Of a DNA stretch of 64,000 nt, positions 7,546 to 19,200 are shown piece by piece (positions within the stretch are counted from its first letter, which is position 1; every line of letters starts with the position of its first letter). The position numbers and the translations under genes were made by a program. This stretch comes from Tritrichomonas musculus (Eukaryota > Parabasalia > Tritrichomonadida > Tritrichomonadidae). The notes below the pieces were generated by a model. That model ran no database searches. It saw nothing but the letters and a program-made list of their open reading frames with translations, and was not told where the DNA came from. The stretch spans positions 1,240,001 through 1,304,000 of the forward strand of contig JAPFFF010000042.1 of NCBI GenBank assembly GCA_039105265.1, in the 5' to 3' direction.

Positions 7546-10200
7546 TTACAAGTTTTGCCGATTTAAATAAGAACCATCTTTAATAACTTTTAGCCAATCT
7601 AATGTTTCAAAAAGAAAAGTATTTTTTAATGCATTTCTCTTTTTTTCCCTTCCTTTAAAGGTATTAAATACCGGTTCTGGACTATTTTTGCCTATAGTAA
7701 TAAAATAGTCTTGATGATAAAATGAAGATTCTCTAAAGTAAACATCAATGAATTTCTTAATCTTTAACAATTTATCATCATTTCCAGACATTTCATTACT
7801 GTATATACACTCGATGAAATATTCATGAACTTTTTTGATTTTTTCATAGTCAAGAAAGTTCCCCTTTGCATTTTTGAAGTAAAAAAGAAGGGAAAAGAAT
7901 TCATCAATTCCTCTAGCAACAGCCAAATCAGAAATCTGAAAATTTTGGTCAAATTCATTTTTTTTGTCTGTGCTTTTATAATAATCCGAATCCAAAACCA
8001 ACAAAACCAAATAAATACAATTTTTAGCAACGAAAACTAATTGATCAGTTTCATTTTGCTCTATGAACTTTGAATATAAAAATTCAGAAATTTTACAATC
8101 TTCTTCCATATCAAATTTTTTAATAAACGGCTCAAAATCTTCATAAGAAGCAGGGTAATTAATTTTAGCATCATCTTTATCTAAACCCAAATTCATTTCG
8201 CTCGATATCAAATATTCGATCGCATTTTTCTTAGCAATAACTCGTTGCATATCAAAATAAAATTTTGGATTGTAATTACGAATATAAGTTTGAAGAACGA
8301 ATTTAAGAAGTTCTCTCAAAAATACCAAATTTCCAATCGAAGCAAAACATTCAGTTACTTTATTTTGATGAACTTTAATTTTAAAGACATCATCTCTTTC
8401 ATTGATGTTGATTTTCTCTTTCTTTCGCGTAGAAATACGTGAGATAAGGATGAAAAGATCGAATAAATCTTTCATCCTCATTTCAAGATCCATCATGACG
8501 CTTTTAGTTACAAAACTGATACCTTCAGGACCAAGTAATTTAGCAAGATCATACAATTGCTTAAAATTCAGGAACTCATGGATTTTTCTATGATCTTCTA
8601 AAAAGAAGAATGAATGAGCACCTTTTATATAGTCTAATTGGGTGATCTGATTCTGAACGATAGACGTCAAAAAGGAAATATAGTGATATAAAACACGATA
8701 CGTTTTGGAAATTTCAGGGGTACCACCATTATTTGGATTATCGGCTTTGTTTCCATTTCCATCTTCCTGATTTTCTTCTTCTTCTTTTTTTTTCTCATCA
8801 GGTGATGATGCATTTTGCTGAAGCGCGAATAAAGTTGCTTCACTCACATTGATACCACTCTGCTGATATAAAATATACTCATGGGCTGTCCAATGACGTA
8901 TGTATCGAAGAAGAACATCTGGATAATCAAAAGATTTCATACCATCACCAGATTCACTAGCTTTAATGCACCATGAATTTAGCTCGTTTGTGAGAATATG
9001 AAATGTCATTTCAGCAATGGGGAAAAATGCATATTGAATGATTTGCTTCTTATCGTTTTTTTCTAGAATTTCCTTTATTGATAATCCAATTGGTGATAAT
9101 GAGTACATATACGAAGTTTTAATATATGAATAAATAGAGTTGACTATTTTGGTCTCATTTTCTATCCTTTTCATCTGATTTTGCTCAACTTCATAATCAA
9201 ATTTAAAACTAAGAGGATCCACATATTTTGTTTCATGATTACCAAAAAATAAATGATCAAAGAAATCATGAATCGTGAAACGAAATGAATTGAATACATT
9301 CCTTAATTTTTCATCTCCATTTTCATCATTTCTTAAAAATAGGAAAAAAAGTCTGAAATATGTAGGCGAGTTGTAAAATAAATTACTATCAAATTGATAT
9401 ATTTCTAATAATGTATTAAATAATTTGTTAAAACGAGTGTATTTTTTGGTGAAATCATAGAGATAATCATTTTTTGAGATATCTTCATATAAAGTAAAAC
9501 AAAATTCCAATTCTTTCAATAAATTTAAATACTTATTAAAATTGCTAGAGAAAATACTCTTTGAATTTTCCAATTTTTTTATTTCTTCTGACAAACCATT
9601 AATTTCTTCAAAATTTTTATACTTGGGATTTATAAATTTTTGAATGATGACGTTTTGCCCATAGTTAACCAAATGATCTACAATTTCAGCTCGATTCTTT
9701 TGGATAAAGTCTATTAAAATAAAAATTTCTTCATATAACTCAAGATGAAAATCATAGTACTCCGTAATTTCTTTATTTTTTTGATATAATTCGTATTTTT
9801 GCTTAAAAAGTACATAAACTTCACACGATGCAACTTGAATTAGCATCACTGCATATTGTAGTAATATAAAAATTTCTTTTTCTAATAGAGGTTTTGAATA
9901 TGCATAATGATTTATTTGCTTAATTGCATATAAAATTTTTTTGATTCTAAATTCAGAATAATTGGATGATGAACTAAAATCTTCTTTTTCTATATTATAT
10001 TCTTGCAACTGAGAAAATAACTTTCTAAAATGAAATCGTTTTTCGTCATCAAAGTCAGTGTTAAATAAAAACATATCAAAATCGAATGGGGCTGTTTCTA
10101 ACAAATACCCTTTTATATCAGGGTTATTTTTAAAATTTTTAATTTCAATTGGAGTCTTAATTTCATTTTGAGCTTTAGTTTCATTTGGAGTTTTATCCAT
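7546..10200 (-). CDS. NCKAP1/Nap1/HEM-like WAVE complex subunit
   Basis: An 884-residue, mostly helical, intronless host protein. It most resembles the NCKAP1/Nap1/HEM family, the large scaffold that pairs with Sra1/CYFIP in the WAVE complex controlling Arp2/3 actin assembly. The best sign is around residue 556: LAKLLGPEGISFVTKSVMM aligns from memory with the LLGPYGMKFLSESLM region of animal NCKAP1. The following helix (MKDLFDLFILI) and a later IGNLVFLRELLKFVL segment match the same order. A low-complexity acidic insert (EEENQEDGNGN) lies near residue 480. It is shorter than animal members (about 1,120 residues), mainly N-terminally. The ATG at 10200 is the first in the frame, and no TCAYW initiator is seen close to it. 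A profile search is needed to be certain. Confidence 0.6.
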   Translation of the reverse strand: MDKTPNETKAQNEIKTPIEIKNFKNNPDIKGYLLETAPFDFDMFLFNTDFDDEKRFHFRKLFSQLQEYNIEKEDFSSSSNYSEFRIKKILYAIKQINHYAYSKPLLEKEIFILLQYAVMLIQVASCEVYVLFKQKYELYQKNKEITEYYDFHLELYEEIFILIDFIQKNRAEIVDHLVNYGQNVIIQKFINPKYKNFEEINGLSEEIKKLENSKSIFSSNFNKYLNLLKELEFCFTLYEDISKNDYLYDFTKKYTRFNKLFNTLLEIYQFDSNLFYNSPTYFRLFFLFLRNDENGDEKLRNVFNSFRFTIHDFFDHLFFGNHETKYVDPLSFKFDYEVEQNQMKRIENETKIVNSIYSYIKTSYMYSLSPIGLSIKEILEKNDKKQIIQYAFFPIAEMTFHILTNELNSWCIKASESGDGMKSFDYPDVLLRYIRHWTAHEYILYQQSGINVSEATLFALQQNASSPDEKKKEEEENQEDGNGNKADNPNNGGTPEISKTYRVLYHYISFLTSIVQNQITQLDYIKGAHSFFFLEDHRKIHEFLNFKQLYDLAKLLGPEGISFVTKSVMMDLEMRMKDLFDLFILISRISTRKKEKININERDDVFKIKVHQNKVTECFASIGNLVFLRELLKFVLQTYIRNYNPKFYFDMQRVIAKKNAIEYLISSEMNLGLDKDDAKINYPASYEDFEPFIKKFDMEEDCKISEFLYSKFIEQNETDQLVFVAKNCIYLVLLVLDSDYYKSTDKKNEFDQNFQISDLAVARGIDEFFSLLFYFKNAKGNFLDYEKIKKVHEYFIECIYSNEMSGNDDKLLKIKKFIDVYFRESSFYHQDYFITIGKNSPEPVFNTFKGREKKRNALKNTFLFETLDWLKVIKDGSYLNRQNL

Positions 10201-10359
10201 AAAATTTTAATAAATCCAGCTTTTTCTTAAAATATTTGGTCAGTGTATTAATTAGTAAAAAATTTTTACTAATATGAACTTTAACATTTACTCTTAAGAG
10301 GAATTCTTTATAGCACATGCAACTTTTTCAGAATAAAATAATCGTCCATTTTTTCGAGC

Positions 10360-10493
10360 TTTATCCTATATATAATAAGAGTTCATTTTGAACATAGGCT
10401 TAAAAAAATCAGAATAATATCAGTATATCAAATCTATCATTAAAAAAATCCTATCTCTAATATATAAAGAGTTTTTATTCAAAAATGATTAAA
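10360..10493. repeat. Right arm of 134/135-bp inverted repeat around the NCKAP1-like gene
   Basis: Mirror copy of 7074-7208. It lies 160 bp upstream of the NCKAP1-like start codon, so it may contain or border the promoter region. Outside the arm the sequence continues into an AT-rich stretch and then the 122-bp minisatellite at 10587. Confidence 0.9.
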
Positions 10494-10586
10494 ATATAAT
10501 ATTTTTTAACTTTTTGAGAGCGAAAAGGTGGATGAAAAAAAATCACTTCATATCTTTGATTTGATATTCTCTATTTACCAATTTAG

Positions 10587-13500
10587 CCTTCCACCTGCGG
10601 CTATCGCTTCACAGCTGCAGGTGGAGGTAAAGAAATAAGGAAACCAAGTTTCCACCTGCGGCTGAGCTGCGACAGCTGCAGGTGGAAAATCACTATTTAC
10701 CAATTTAGCCTTCCACCTGCGGCTATCGCTTCTCAGCTGCAGGTGGAAGTAAATAAATAAGGAAACCAATCTTCCACCTGCGGCTGAGCTGAGACAGTTA
10801 CAGGTGGAAAATCACTATTTACCAATTTAGCCTTCCACCTGCGGCTATCGCTTCTCAGCTGCAGGTGGAAGTAAATAAATAAGGAAACCAATCTTCCACC
10901 TGCGGCTGAGCTGAGACAGTTACAGGTGGAAAATCACTATTTACCAATTTAGCCTTCCACCTGCGGCTATCGCTTCTCAGCTGCAGGTGGAAGTAAATAA
11001 ATAAGGAAACCAATCTTCCACCTGCGGCTGAGCTGCGACAGCTGCAGGTGGAAAATCACTATTTACCAATTTAGCCTTCCACCTGCGGCTATCGCTTCTC
11101 AGCTGCAGGTGGAAGTAAATAAATAAGGAAACCAATCTTCCACCTGCGGCTGAGCTGCGACAGCTGCAGGTGGAAAATTACTATTTACCAATTTAGCCTT
11201 CCACCTGCGGCTATCGCTTCTCAGCTGCAGGTGGAAGTAAATAAATAAGGAAACCAATCTTCCACCTGCGGCTGAGCTGCGACAGTTACAGGTGGAAAAT
11301 CACTATTTACCAATTTAGCCTTCCACCTGCGGCTATCGCTTCTCAGCTGCAGGTGGAAGTAAATAAATAAGGAAACCAATCTTCCACCTGCGGCTGAGCT
11401 GAGACAGTTACAGGTGGAAAATCACTATTTACCAATTTAGCCTTCCACCTGCGGCTATCGCTTCTCAGCTGCAGGTGGAAGTAAATAAATAAGGAAACCA
11501 ATCTTCCACCTGCGGCTGAGCTGCGACAGCTGCAGGTGGAAAATCACTATTTACCAATTTAGCCTTCCACCTGCGGCTATCGCTTCTCAGCTGCAGGTGG
11601 AAGTAAATAAATAAGGAAACCAATCTTCCACCTGCGGCTGAGCTGCGACAGCTGCAGGTGGAAAATCACTATTTACCAATTTAGCCTTCCACCTGCGGCT
11701 ATCGCTTCTCAGCTGCAGGTGGAAGTAAATAAATAAGGAAACCAATCTTCCACCTGCGGCTGAGCTGAGACAGTTACAGGTGGAAAATCACTATTTACCA
11801 ATTTAGCCTTCCACCTGCGGCTATCGCTTCTCAGCTGCAGGTGGAAGTAAATAAATAAGGAAACCAATCTTCCACCTGCGGCTGAGCTGCGACAGTTACA
11901 GGTGGAAAATCACTATTTACCAATTTAGCCTTCCACCTGCGGCTATCGCTTCTCAGCTGCAGGTGGAAGTAAATAAATAAGGAAACCAATCTTCCACCTG
12001 CGGCTGAGCTGCGACAGCTGCAGGTGGAAAATCACTATTTACCAATTTAGCCTTCCACCTGCGGCTATCGCTTCTCAGCTGCAGGTGGAAGTAAATAAAT
12101 AAGGAAACCAATCTTCCACCTGCGGCTGAGCTGCGACAGCTGCAGGTGGAAAATCACTATTTACCAATTTAGCCTTCCACCTGCGGCTATCGCTTCTCAG
12201 CTGCAGGTGGAAGTAAATAAATAAGGAAACCAATCTTCCACCTGCGGCTGAGCTGCGACAGCTGCAGGTGGAAAATCACTATTTACCAATTTAGCCTTCC
12301 ACCTGCGGCTATCGCTTCTCAGCTGCAGGTGGAAGTAAATAAATAAGGAAACCAATCTTCCACCTGCGGCTGAGCTGAGACAGTTACAGGTGGAAAATCA
12401 CTATTTACCAATTTAGCCTTCCACCTGCGGCTATCGCTTCTCAGCTGCAGGTGGAAGTAAATAAATAAGGAAACCAATCTTCCACCTGCGGCTGAGCTGC
12501 GACAGCTGCAGGTGGAAAATCACTATTTACCAATTTAGCCTTCCACCTGCGGCTATCGCTTCTCAGCTGCAGGTGGAAGTAAATAAATAAGGAAACCAAT
12601 CTTCCACCTGCGGCTGAGCTGCGACAGCTGCAGGTGGAAAATCACTATTTACCAATTTAGCCTTCCACCTGCGGCTATCGCTTCTCAGCTGCAGGTGGAA
12701 GTAAATAAATAAGGAAACCAATCTTCCACCTGCGGCTGAGCTGCGACAGCTGCAGGTGGAAAATTACTATTTACCAATTTAGCCTTCCACCTGCGGCTAT
12801 CGCTTCTCAGCTGCAGGTGGAAGTAAATAAATAAGGAAACCAATCTTCCACCTGCGGCTGAGCTGAGACAGTTACAGGTGGAAAATCACTATTTACCAAT
12901 TTAGCCTTCCACCTGCGGCTATCGCTTCTCAGCTGCAGGTGGAAGTAAATAAATAAGGAAACCAATCTTCCACCTGCGGCTGAGCTGCGACAGCTGCAGG
13001 TGGAAAATCACTATTTACCAATTTAGCCTTCCACCTGCGGCTATCGCTTCTCAGCTGCAGGTGGAAGTAAATAAATAAGGAAACCAATCTTCCACCTGCG
13101 GCTGAGCTGCGACAGCTGCAGGTGGAAAATCACTATTTACCAATTTAGCCTTCCACCTGCGGCTATCGCTTCTCAGCTGCAGGTGGAAGTAAATAAATAA
13201 GGAAACCAATCTTCCACCTGCGGCTGAGCTGCGACAGCTGCAGGTGGAAAATCACTATTTACCAATTTAGCCTTCCACCTGCGGCTATCGCTTCTCAGCT
13301 GCAGGTGGAAGTAAATAAATAAGGAAACCAATCTTCCACCTGCGGCTGAGCTGCGACAGCTGCAGGTGGAAAATTACTATTTACCAATTTAGCCTTCCAC
13401 CTGCGGCTATCGCTTCTCAGCTGCAGGTGGAAGTAAATAAATAAGGAAACCAATCTTCCACCTGCGGCTGAGCTGAGACAGCTGCAGGTGGAAAATCACT

Positions 13501-13694
13501 ATTTACCAATTTAGCCTTCCACCTGCGGCTATCGCTTCTCAGCTGCAGGTGGAAGTAAATAAATAAGGAAACCAATCTTCCACCTGCGGCTGAGCTGAGA
13601 CAGTTACAGGTGGAAAATCACTATTTACCAATTTAGCCTTCCACCTGCGGCTATCGCTTCTCAGCTGCAGGTGGAAGTAAATAAATAAGGAAAC
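10587..13694. repeat. 122-bp hairpin minisatellite, about 25 copies
   Basis: Unit starts at 10587, 10709 and 10831 give a period of 122 bp, kept by eye to about 13690. Each unit is a dimer of two related 61-bp halves. Each half holds an imperfect palindrome with CCACCTGC and GCAGGTGG as outer stems: one half has GGCTATCGCTTCTCAGCT inside, the other GGCTGAGCTGCGACAGCT. The spacers between palindromes are AT-rich and fixed. Copies differ mainly at one place in the second half (GCTGCAGG or GTTACAGG, with GCGAC or GAGAC), and the variants are intermixed. Open frames across it are accidental. Confidence 0.95.
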
Positions 13695-13840
13695 CAAGTT
13701 TCCACCTACGGCTGAGCTGCGATAGCTAAAGGTGGAAGTAATTACTTAAATGTACCATTTCAAACTTCCACCTGCAGCTATCGCAACTTAGTTGCAGTTG
13801 GAACTAATTACGCGAATTAAACTTCCACCTGCAACTAAAA
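13695..13840. repeat. Decayed right edge of the 122-bp minisatellite
   Basis: About two and a half half-units with increasing divergence: palindrome arms change to CCACCTACGG/AAAGGTGG, then CCACCTGCAGC/TTGCAGTTGG, and the final copy keeps only the left arm. This fits an array homogenised in its core and drifting at its border. Confidence 0.85.
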
Positions 13841-13930
13841 GTTTTAAATATTTTTTTATTTATATTATTTTTCTTTTAGTTTTTATTTGTTCAAAATATT
13901 TTTTTTTTTTTTACATTATTTAACATAGGA

Positions 13931-13957
13931 CACTTTTTGAGCGAAGCTCAAAAAGTG
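13931..13957. repeat. 27-nt perfect hairpin, loop GAA
   Basis: A 12-bp perfect stem (CACTTTTTGAGC) with a 3-nt loop. The same stem occurs at 39893 and 42051, also with GA and GC dinucleotide flanks, which marks it as a dispersed palindromic repeat and not a chance hairpin. No gene ends beside it, so a terminator role is unlikely. Confidence 0.85.
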
Positions 13958-14084
13958 GCCATTCTTGTTTTTCATAGAAAAGATTAAAAGTTCCTTGTAT
14001 TTTTTATTGATTTCTTAATTTATGCCATTTAGAGAATATGTTAAACGCGAAATAATCGAAAATTTTCAAAAATGAGATTATTAT

Positions 14085-15575
14085 CAGGGATACCAAAAGG
14101 GCAGCCCGGGCAATCTCGGGCAAATAAACGGTCTCCGCCCGATGAAGTGCTCGAAATTAATTTCGGGCAAAATACGTTACCCGAATAAAAAAATTTTTTG
14201 GCACTTTTTGTTTCTCGGGCTGAGAAAAGTGATCTGCCCGCATTTGCCCGAATTGATAATTGTATTATTTCATTGAATATTTTAATTTTTTTTTGACAAG
14301 AGTATTAATACAGTATTATTGAGTAGATATTGATTTTATTTTCCTCAATGTAAAATAAAAAATATAGTAGATATCAATTGCATTTTTATTAGTTTTCATT
14401 CAGTTATGTTTTGATAAAAATCTTCTATATCTTGAATGAAATCAAAAATATTTATTCTTTTAATGAAATGAAGTATTGCAATTATTGTATCATAGTTTTT
14501 TTTAGAGCAGCAATCTAATAATATTTCGCCTATATATTCTGAATCAGCAATAATGATATTTTTCAGAGAATTAAAATTATAAATTTTGAGTGTTTTAGTC
14601 GTATCGTCGTTTTTAAAATTAAAAATTTGAATTATTTACGATAATTGTGTTGATGTTCATATTAAGATATTTCAAAAAGCTTATATCAATGTATATTTTA
14701 TTTATTATTTTTATTTTAATTATTTCATTATATCAATAAATATTTATTAATTATTTAATTTTTATATTTATTAATATGTTTTATAAAGAAGAAATAAATC
14801 AGAGACTTTATTTTTTATTGATATATTCTAATAAAGAATATTGTATGCAATTATACTGTAAAAATTTGAATATTATAAGTATTGAATTTATGATTGTATT
14901 CAAAATTTTGAATATTATTAGTAAAAAGTATCATTCTTATTTGTATAATTTTTTTATAAAAGAATCTTAATAGATTCTTATTTTGCTATTTAACAGTAAT
15001 ATTCAAAAATTGGAAAGTTAAATAAAATAAAAAAAATTAATATTCAAAAAGTGAAAATAATCAATATTTAGTTATATTCTTATTCAATTTTCTTTATCAA
15101 AATTTCATCTCTATGCAGAAATGGGTACATAACTAGGTAAAAAGCATTGTTTATTGCAAATATTGTTTTGTTATTTTTTTGTTTTCCTTTTTCCAATACT
15201 GTGGCGTTTTCATGTAAATGGAAACATTATTTTAATTTTTCATATATTTTAATTTTACATATATTTTAAGTAATTATTTTAATATAAATGTATATTATTA
15301 TATGTTTACTTACTAAAAATGCAAAAATGTATATTATTATTGAAAAAAAAAAAAATAGGAAAAAAAAAAAAGTATGTTGAGAAATTCGAACTATTGTTTC
15401 GGGCAAAAACAAGAATTGCCCGGGCAGTCTATTCAATTTTTTCTTTTTTTAGGGCAATTTCGGGCAACGATAGAAAATTTCGGGCAAAAGTGGATGCCCG
15501 CATTTGCCCTTTTCTGCCCGAAATTTTAGATTTTTCGGGTAACGTACTCGTGCCCGTGCCCGTATGGTATCCCTG
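14085..15575. mobile_element. Non-autonomous hAT DNA transposon (1,491 bp)
   Basis: The element starts CAGGGATACC and ends GGTATCCCTG, a perfect 10-bp terminal inverted repeat that continues imperfectly (CAGGGATACCAAAAGGGCAG against CAGGGATACCATACGGGCAC). It is flanked on both sides by ATTATTAT (14077-14084 and 15576-15583), an 8-bp target duplication. Both features are those of the hAT superfamily. Both ends are crowded with CGGGCA/TGCCCG motifs over about 180 bp, as expected of subterminal transposase-binding repeats. The AT-rich interior has no transposase frame, so movement would need a transposase from elsewhere. The intact duplication suggests a fairly recent insertion. Confidence 0.92.
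14394..14640 (-). pseudogene. Open stretch inside the hAT element, possible captured gene fragment
   Basis: On the minus strand about 80 codons are open without a start codon. The peptide is of ordinary, non-repetitive composition (for example FNSLKNIIIADSEYIGEILL, then DCCSKKNYDTIIAILHFIKR) and ends at a stop. It is more protein-like than the surrounding AT-rich filler and resembles the helical segments of trichomonad repeat proteins, but I cannot name a family. It could be a captured piece of a host gene, or chance. Confidence 0.25.
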
Positions 15576-15583
15576 ATTATTAT

Positions 15584-15917
15584 TTGATTAATATTTATTC
15601 TTAAAAATGGTTGATTTAGATAATCAAATGGCTTGATGGGCTTCCTACATTGATATAATTTAGGATTTAATGGTTAAAATCAGTATTAAATAAGAAAACA
15701 AATACTTATAAATTATTTAAAAAGAATAAAAAAAGCATGAATAGGGTCATGCTATTTGGTTTAAAAATAATTAATTTTAATATCTCAAAAAGTTTATTTA
15801 GACCATATATGCATACAAAAAGTTCTCGGTGCCCCAGCACTGTGCTAAAAAAATACACCCTACTCTTAATTAACTAAATAACCTATCAACTAATTAAAAA
15901 AAAAGTTAAAAAGATAA
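15584..15917. other. AT-rich spacer between the hAT element and Maverick B
   Basis: About 330 bp with no open frame of note, no repeat shared with the rest of the window and no RNA gene that I recognise. It ends in an A-rich stretch next to the target site of Maverick B. Confidence 0.7.
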
Positions 15918-15922
15918 ATAGT

Positions 15923-16204
15923 AGTAGTATACGTTTGCGGTGATTTCAGACCTCCGGTCTTCAATCCCCTCAAACAACCCTAATTTTGGCACTTTTTTGG
16001 TCTCCAACTACCCAATTTTAGCCCTTTTTTGACCTCCAGAGTGTTGTCAGAAAATCCCCTATCACTATAGGGCACTTCCCATAGCGTCTTTTTGGGTCAA
16101 AAAGTATCAATTATTGCCTCTTTATTGTCTCAAAAAGATGTTTGTCATACCCAATAATAAATGCGTGATTTCGGACCTAACGAGTTGTTTCAACTTTTTT
16201 GAAA
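15923..16204. repeat. Left terminal inverted repeat of Maverick B
   Basis: 282 bp matching the reverse complement of 32854-33135 with no difference seen. It contains several internal hairpin-like stretches (for example TATCACTATAGGG) and GGTC/GACC motifs, but no tandem repeat. Its inner end lies about 40 bp before the first polymerase ATG. Confidence 0.95.
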
Positions 16205-16233
16205 CTTTTTTGCAAACAAATAATTTTTTGAAA

Positions 16234-16298
16234 TTTTCACATTTATGATAAGTGGTATAAATTTTTTATATTTTTTATTTTTTATCTTCATTGCAAAA
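16234..16298 (+). promoter_or_regulatory. Two candidate trichomonad initiators for the polymerase gene
   Basis: T. vaginalis initiators follow TCAYW, with transcription starting at the A a few bases before the ATG. TCACA lies 8 bp before the ATG at 16245, and TCATT lies about 12 bp before the ATG at 16299. Either could serve. The second fits a start that leaves out a short hydrophobic leader. Confidence 0.4.
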
Positions 16299-19200
16299 AT
16301 GAGACTCTCCGAAGCTACTCCCGAAAAATTACAAGAACTCTTTGAATTGATAATAAACGAGAAACTACAACACGAATTTTCATATTATTGGAACTCACAA
16401 GAAGAATTTCTTTACGACATCCGAGAATGTGCTAAGTATGAAGGGTATGATGGAGATTTAGACAACTATGATGCTATGTACTGGTATTTTAAAGGCAAGA
16501 ACAACACACCCACACAACAACCCAAACAAGAAGAACAACCCAAACAAAAAGAACAACCCAAGCAAAAAGAACAACCTCTCAAAACGGAGAATAAATCCCA
16601 ACAACAAATCGTGAATCAAATAATGGAAAAATTAGAATACTCCCCAAGAAGATGGGAGATCGACTTTGAGAGATTAGATAAGGACGGCAGACTCTTATTG
16701 CTTCCCAAATTGAAGGAATTATTTGAAGAATATATAGATTCTTTACCCATTATCGCCAAGTACAAACTCGCTTTCAAAATCAAAAATCAATGGCATTCCT
16801 ATCAATTGACGCCTGAAATATACAACAAATTAATGGAAAATCTAACAGAAAAACACTTCATATTCGATATAGAGAATGTTGTACCAGAATATTTTTATGA
16901 GAATGGAGCCGAAAAAATACCCGAATGGAGCCTCTTTGAAGCAGTTCGCTTTAGTGAATTTCAGAATATTAAGGCAAAAAATGACGTTGGAGGAAGTTTC
17001 TTTCAATATTTGGTACGTGAAAACTGCCCATCAAATGTCTCAAAATATCTCAAGAAATTACAGATTTTCACTTCTCTCGTGGACAAAAAAGGCAAACAAA
17101 GAAAGGAATTGGACGATTGCTGTTTCATTTACGCTCTTCAACAAACAGGATGCTATGATGACGATACACTAAACAAAATGCGCCTAAGAATTAATTCAAG
17201 ATATCTCTCCCAAAAAGCTCTAAACGAACTATGTACTGAGTTCAATATTCACGTCAAATTATCGTTTATCAACGAAGATGCCAATGGAAAAAATAAGAAA
17301 CGTTCTGTCAGGTCCAAAAAGAATGATACAAATAAACATTATTTAGGTATAGAAAATGCTGAACCAAATAGAACTCATACAATGAACGTCTTCAATAAGC
17401 ACTATTTCCTTGAGGAGAAAACACCTTTCAGCACGTACTATATCAACCACCTCAATCAATGCACAGAAGATAAATTCAATAAAGAGTACAACGTAGACCA
17501 CTGGCGATCCGCGAGATGCTTCATGACATCATCAGACCTCGTTCGAACTCTCATGAAAAACAACTTCTTCATCCCAATCACATTCGGTCAATATAAGGTC
17601 CTCAACACAGTTTTCTACAAAGAAGTAATCGACGATATTGACCTTATCGACCTCGAATATAACGAAGAACAATGCACGAAACTAATCAAAGAGGACAAAA
17701 AGAAACTCTCAGAAAACAACAACAAAACATATTGGTATGCCGATTTTGAAGCAGATACATCAACAGAAATCCACAAACCTTTCCTCTGTGTCTTACAGAA
17801 TAGAACAGGCCGAATCAATAAAACTTTCCGAGGAGAAGACTGCAATAAACAATTACTAGATTATTTACCAGATGACGCCGTCGTTTATTTCCACAATTTA
17901 GCGTATGATATCAGAATGCTGGCTTCTTTCGGACTCGCCAAATCCATTATCAAAGGCACAAAAACAATGAAGGCGGATATAAAATATCTCAACAAAACAA
18001 TTCATCTCAAAGACTCTTTACCAATTCTTTCCTGCAAATTATCTCAATTACCCTCAATGTTTGACATTCCTGACATACAAAAAGAGATATTTCCATACAA
18101 ATACTATACTCTTAATCGTCTTAAAACTAATATTGGCACAATTGGTGAAGCAGGAGAAAATGAAGACAAAATATGGACTGATGAAGACTACAATTTATTC
18201 AACTCCAATATCGATAAAATATCTGGCTGCCGAATAGACGAAAATCATTTTGACATGTGGAAATATGCAGAATTTTACTGCCAGCAAGATGTTAATATCC
18301 TCAGAATCGGATTCAATAAACTGCGTGAAGGATTCATCAAAGACTTCAAAGTCGACCCATTTAATTTTATCAGCATATCGTCTCTCGCAAACGAAGTCTT
18401 CAATCAAAGAGTCTATTATCCTAACAAAAATCTGTACAAATTAGGCGGTCATGTGAGATATTTTTGCTCAAAGGCGATATATGGAGGTAGATGTATGACA
18501 GCTTATAACAAGAAATGGCATGTCAAGAAGAACCTTTGCGATTTTGATGCAGTATCATTATATCCTTCCGCAATGAGTAGATTATACACAGTTGAAGGAA
18601 AGCCCAAAGTCATTGAACAAGACCAACTCAACTATTCTTTCCTCTCTCAACAATCAGCATACATCGTCGAAATCGAAATAACAAAAATAAAAAAGCATTA
18701 TGCATTTCCGTTAATCGTTCAAAAAATAAATGGCCTAAACAGGAATAACGACTATTTGTCCGAAAATCAAACCATTAAAATAGTTGTCGACAATATTACT
18801 TTGGAGGACTTTATTGAGTTTCAGCAAATAGAATTCAATATACTGAGAGGATATTACTGGGACGGAAAGAAAGATTATCGCATTCAAGATTGTATCAGAG
18901 AGATATTCAATAAACGACTCGAATATAAGAAACAGAAGAATCCGCTCCAAAATCTCTACAAACTCATCATGAATTCCTGCTACGGCAAAACAATTGAGAG
19001 ACCAGTAGATAAAGACTACAAATATCTTCACGAAGGAGATGAACTCGATAAATATTGGGCAAAAAACTATAACAAAATTGTCGAAGATATTCAGTTAAAC
19101 AACTCCGACATACACGCCATAAAGACCCTCAAACAAATAGATAATCACTTCAATTTCTCTCTTTTAGGTATTCAAGTTCTGTCCATGTCCAAAAGAATAA

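Noticed and set aside
7074-10493. The 134-bp inverted repeats as Maverick termini
   Set aside because: They begin TTTAATC, not AGTAGTAT, and enclose only a host-type gene. The Maverick terminus ends exactly where the arm begins.
10575-13840. CRISPR array
   Set aside because: Repeats are palindromic and evenly spaced, but the spacers are identical in every unit, there are no cas genes and the genome is eukaryotic. It is a minisatellite.
14776-15576. Short open frames at 14776-14970 and 15319-15576 in the hAT element
   Set aside because: The first is AT-rich filler. The second is made of the CGGGCA subterminal repeats. Neither resembles a transposase.
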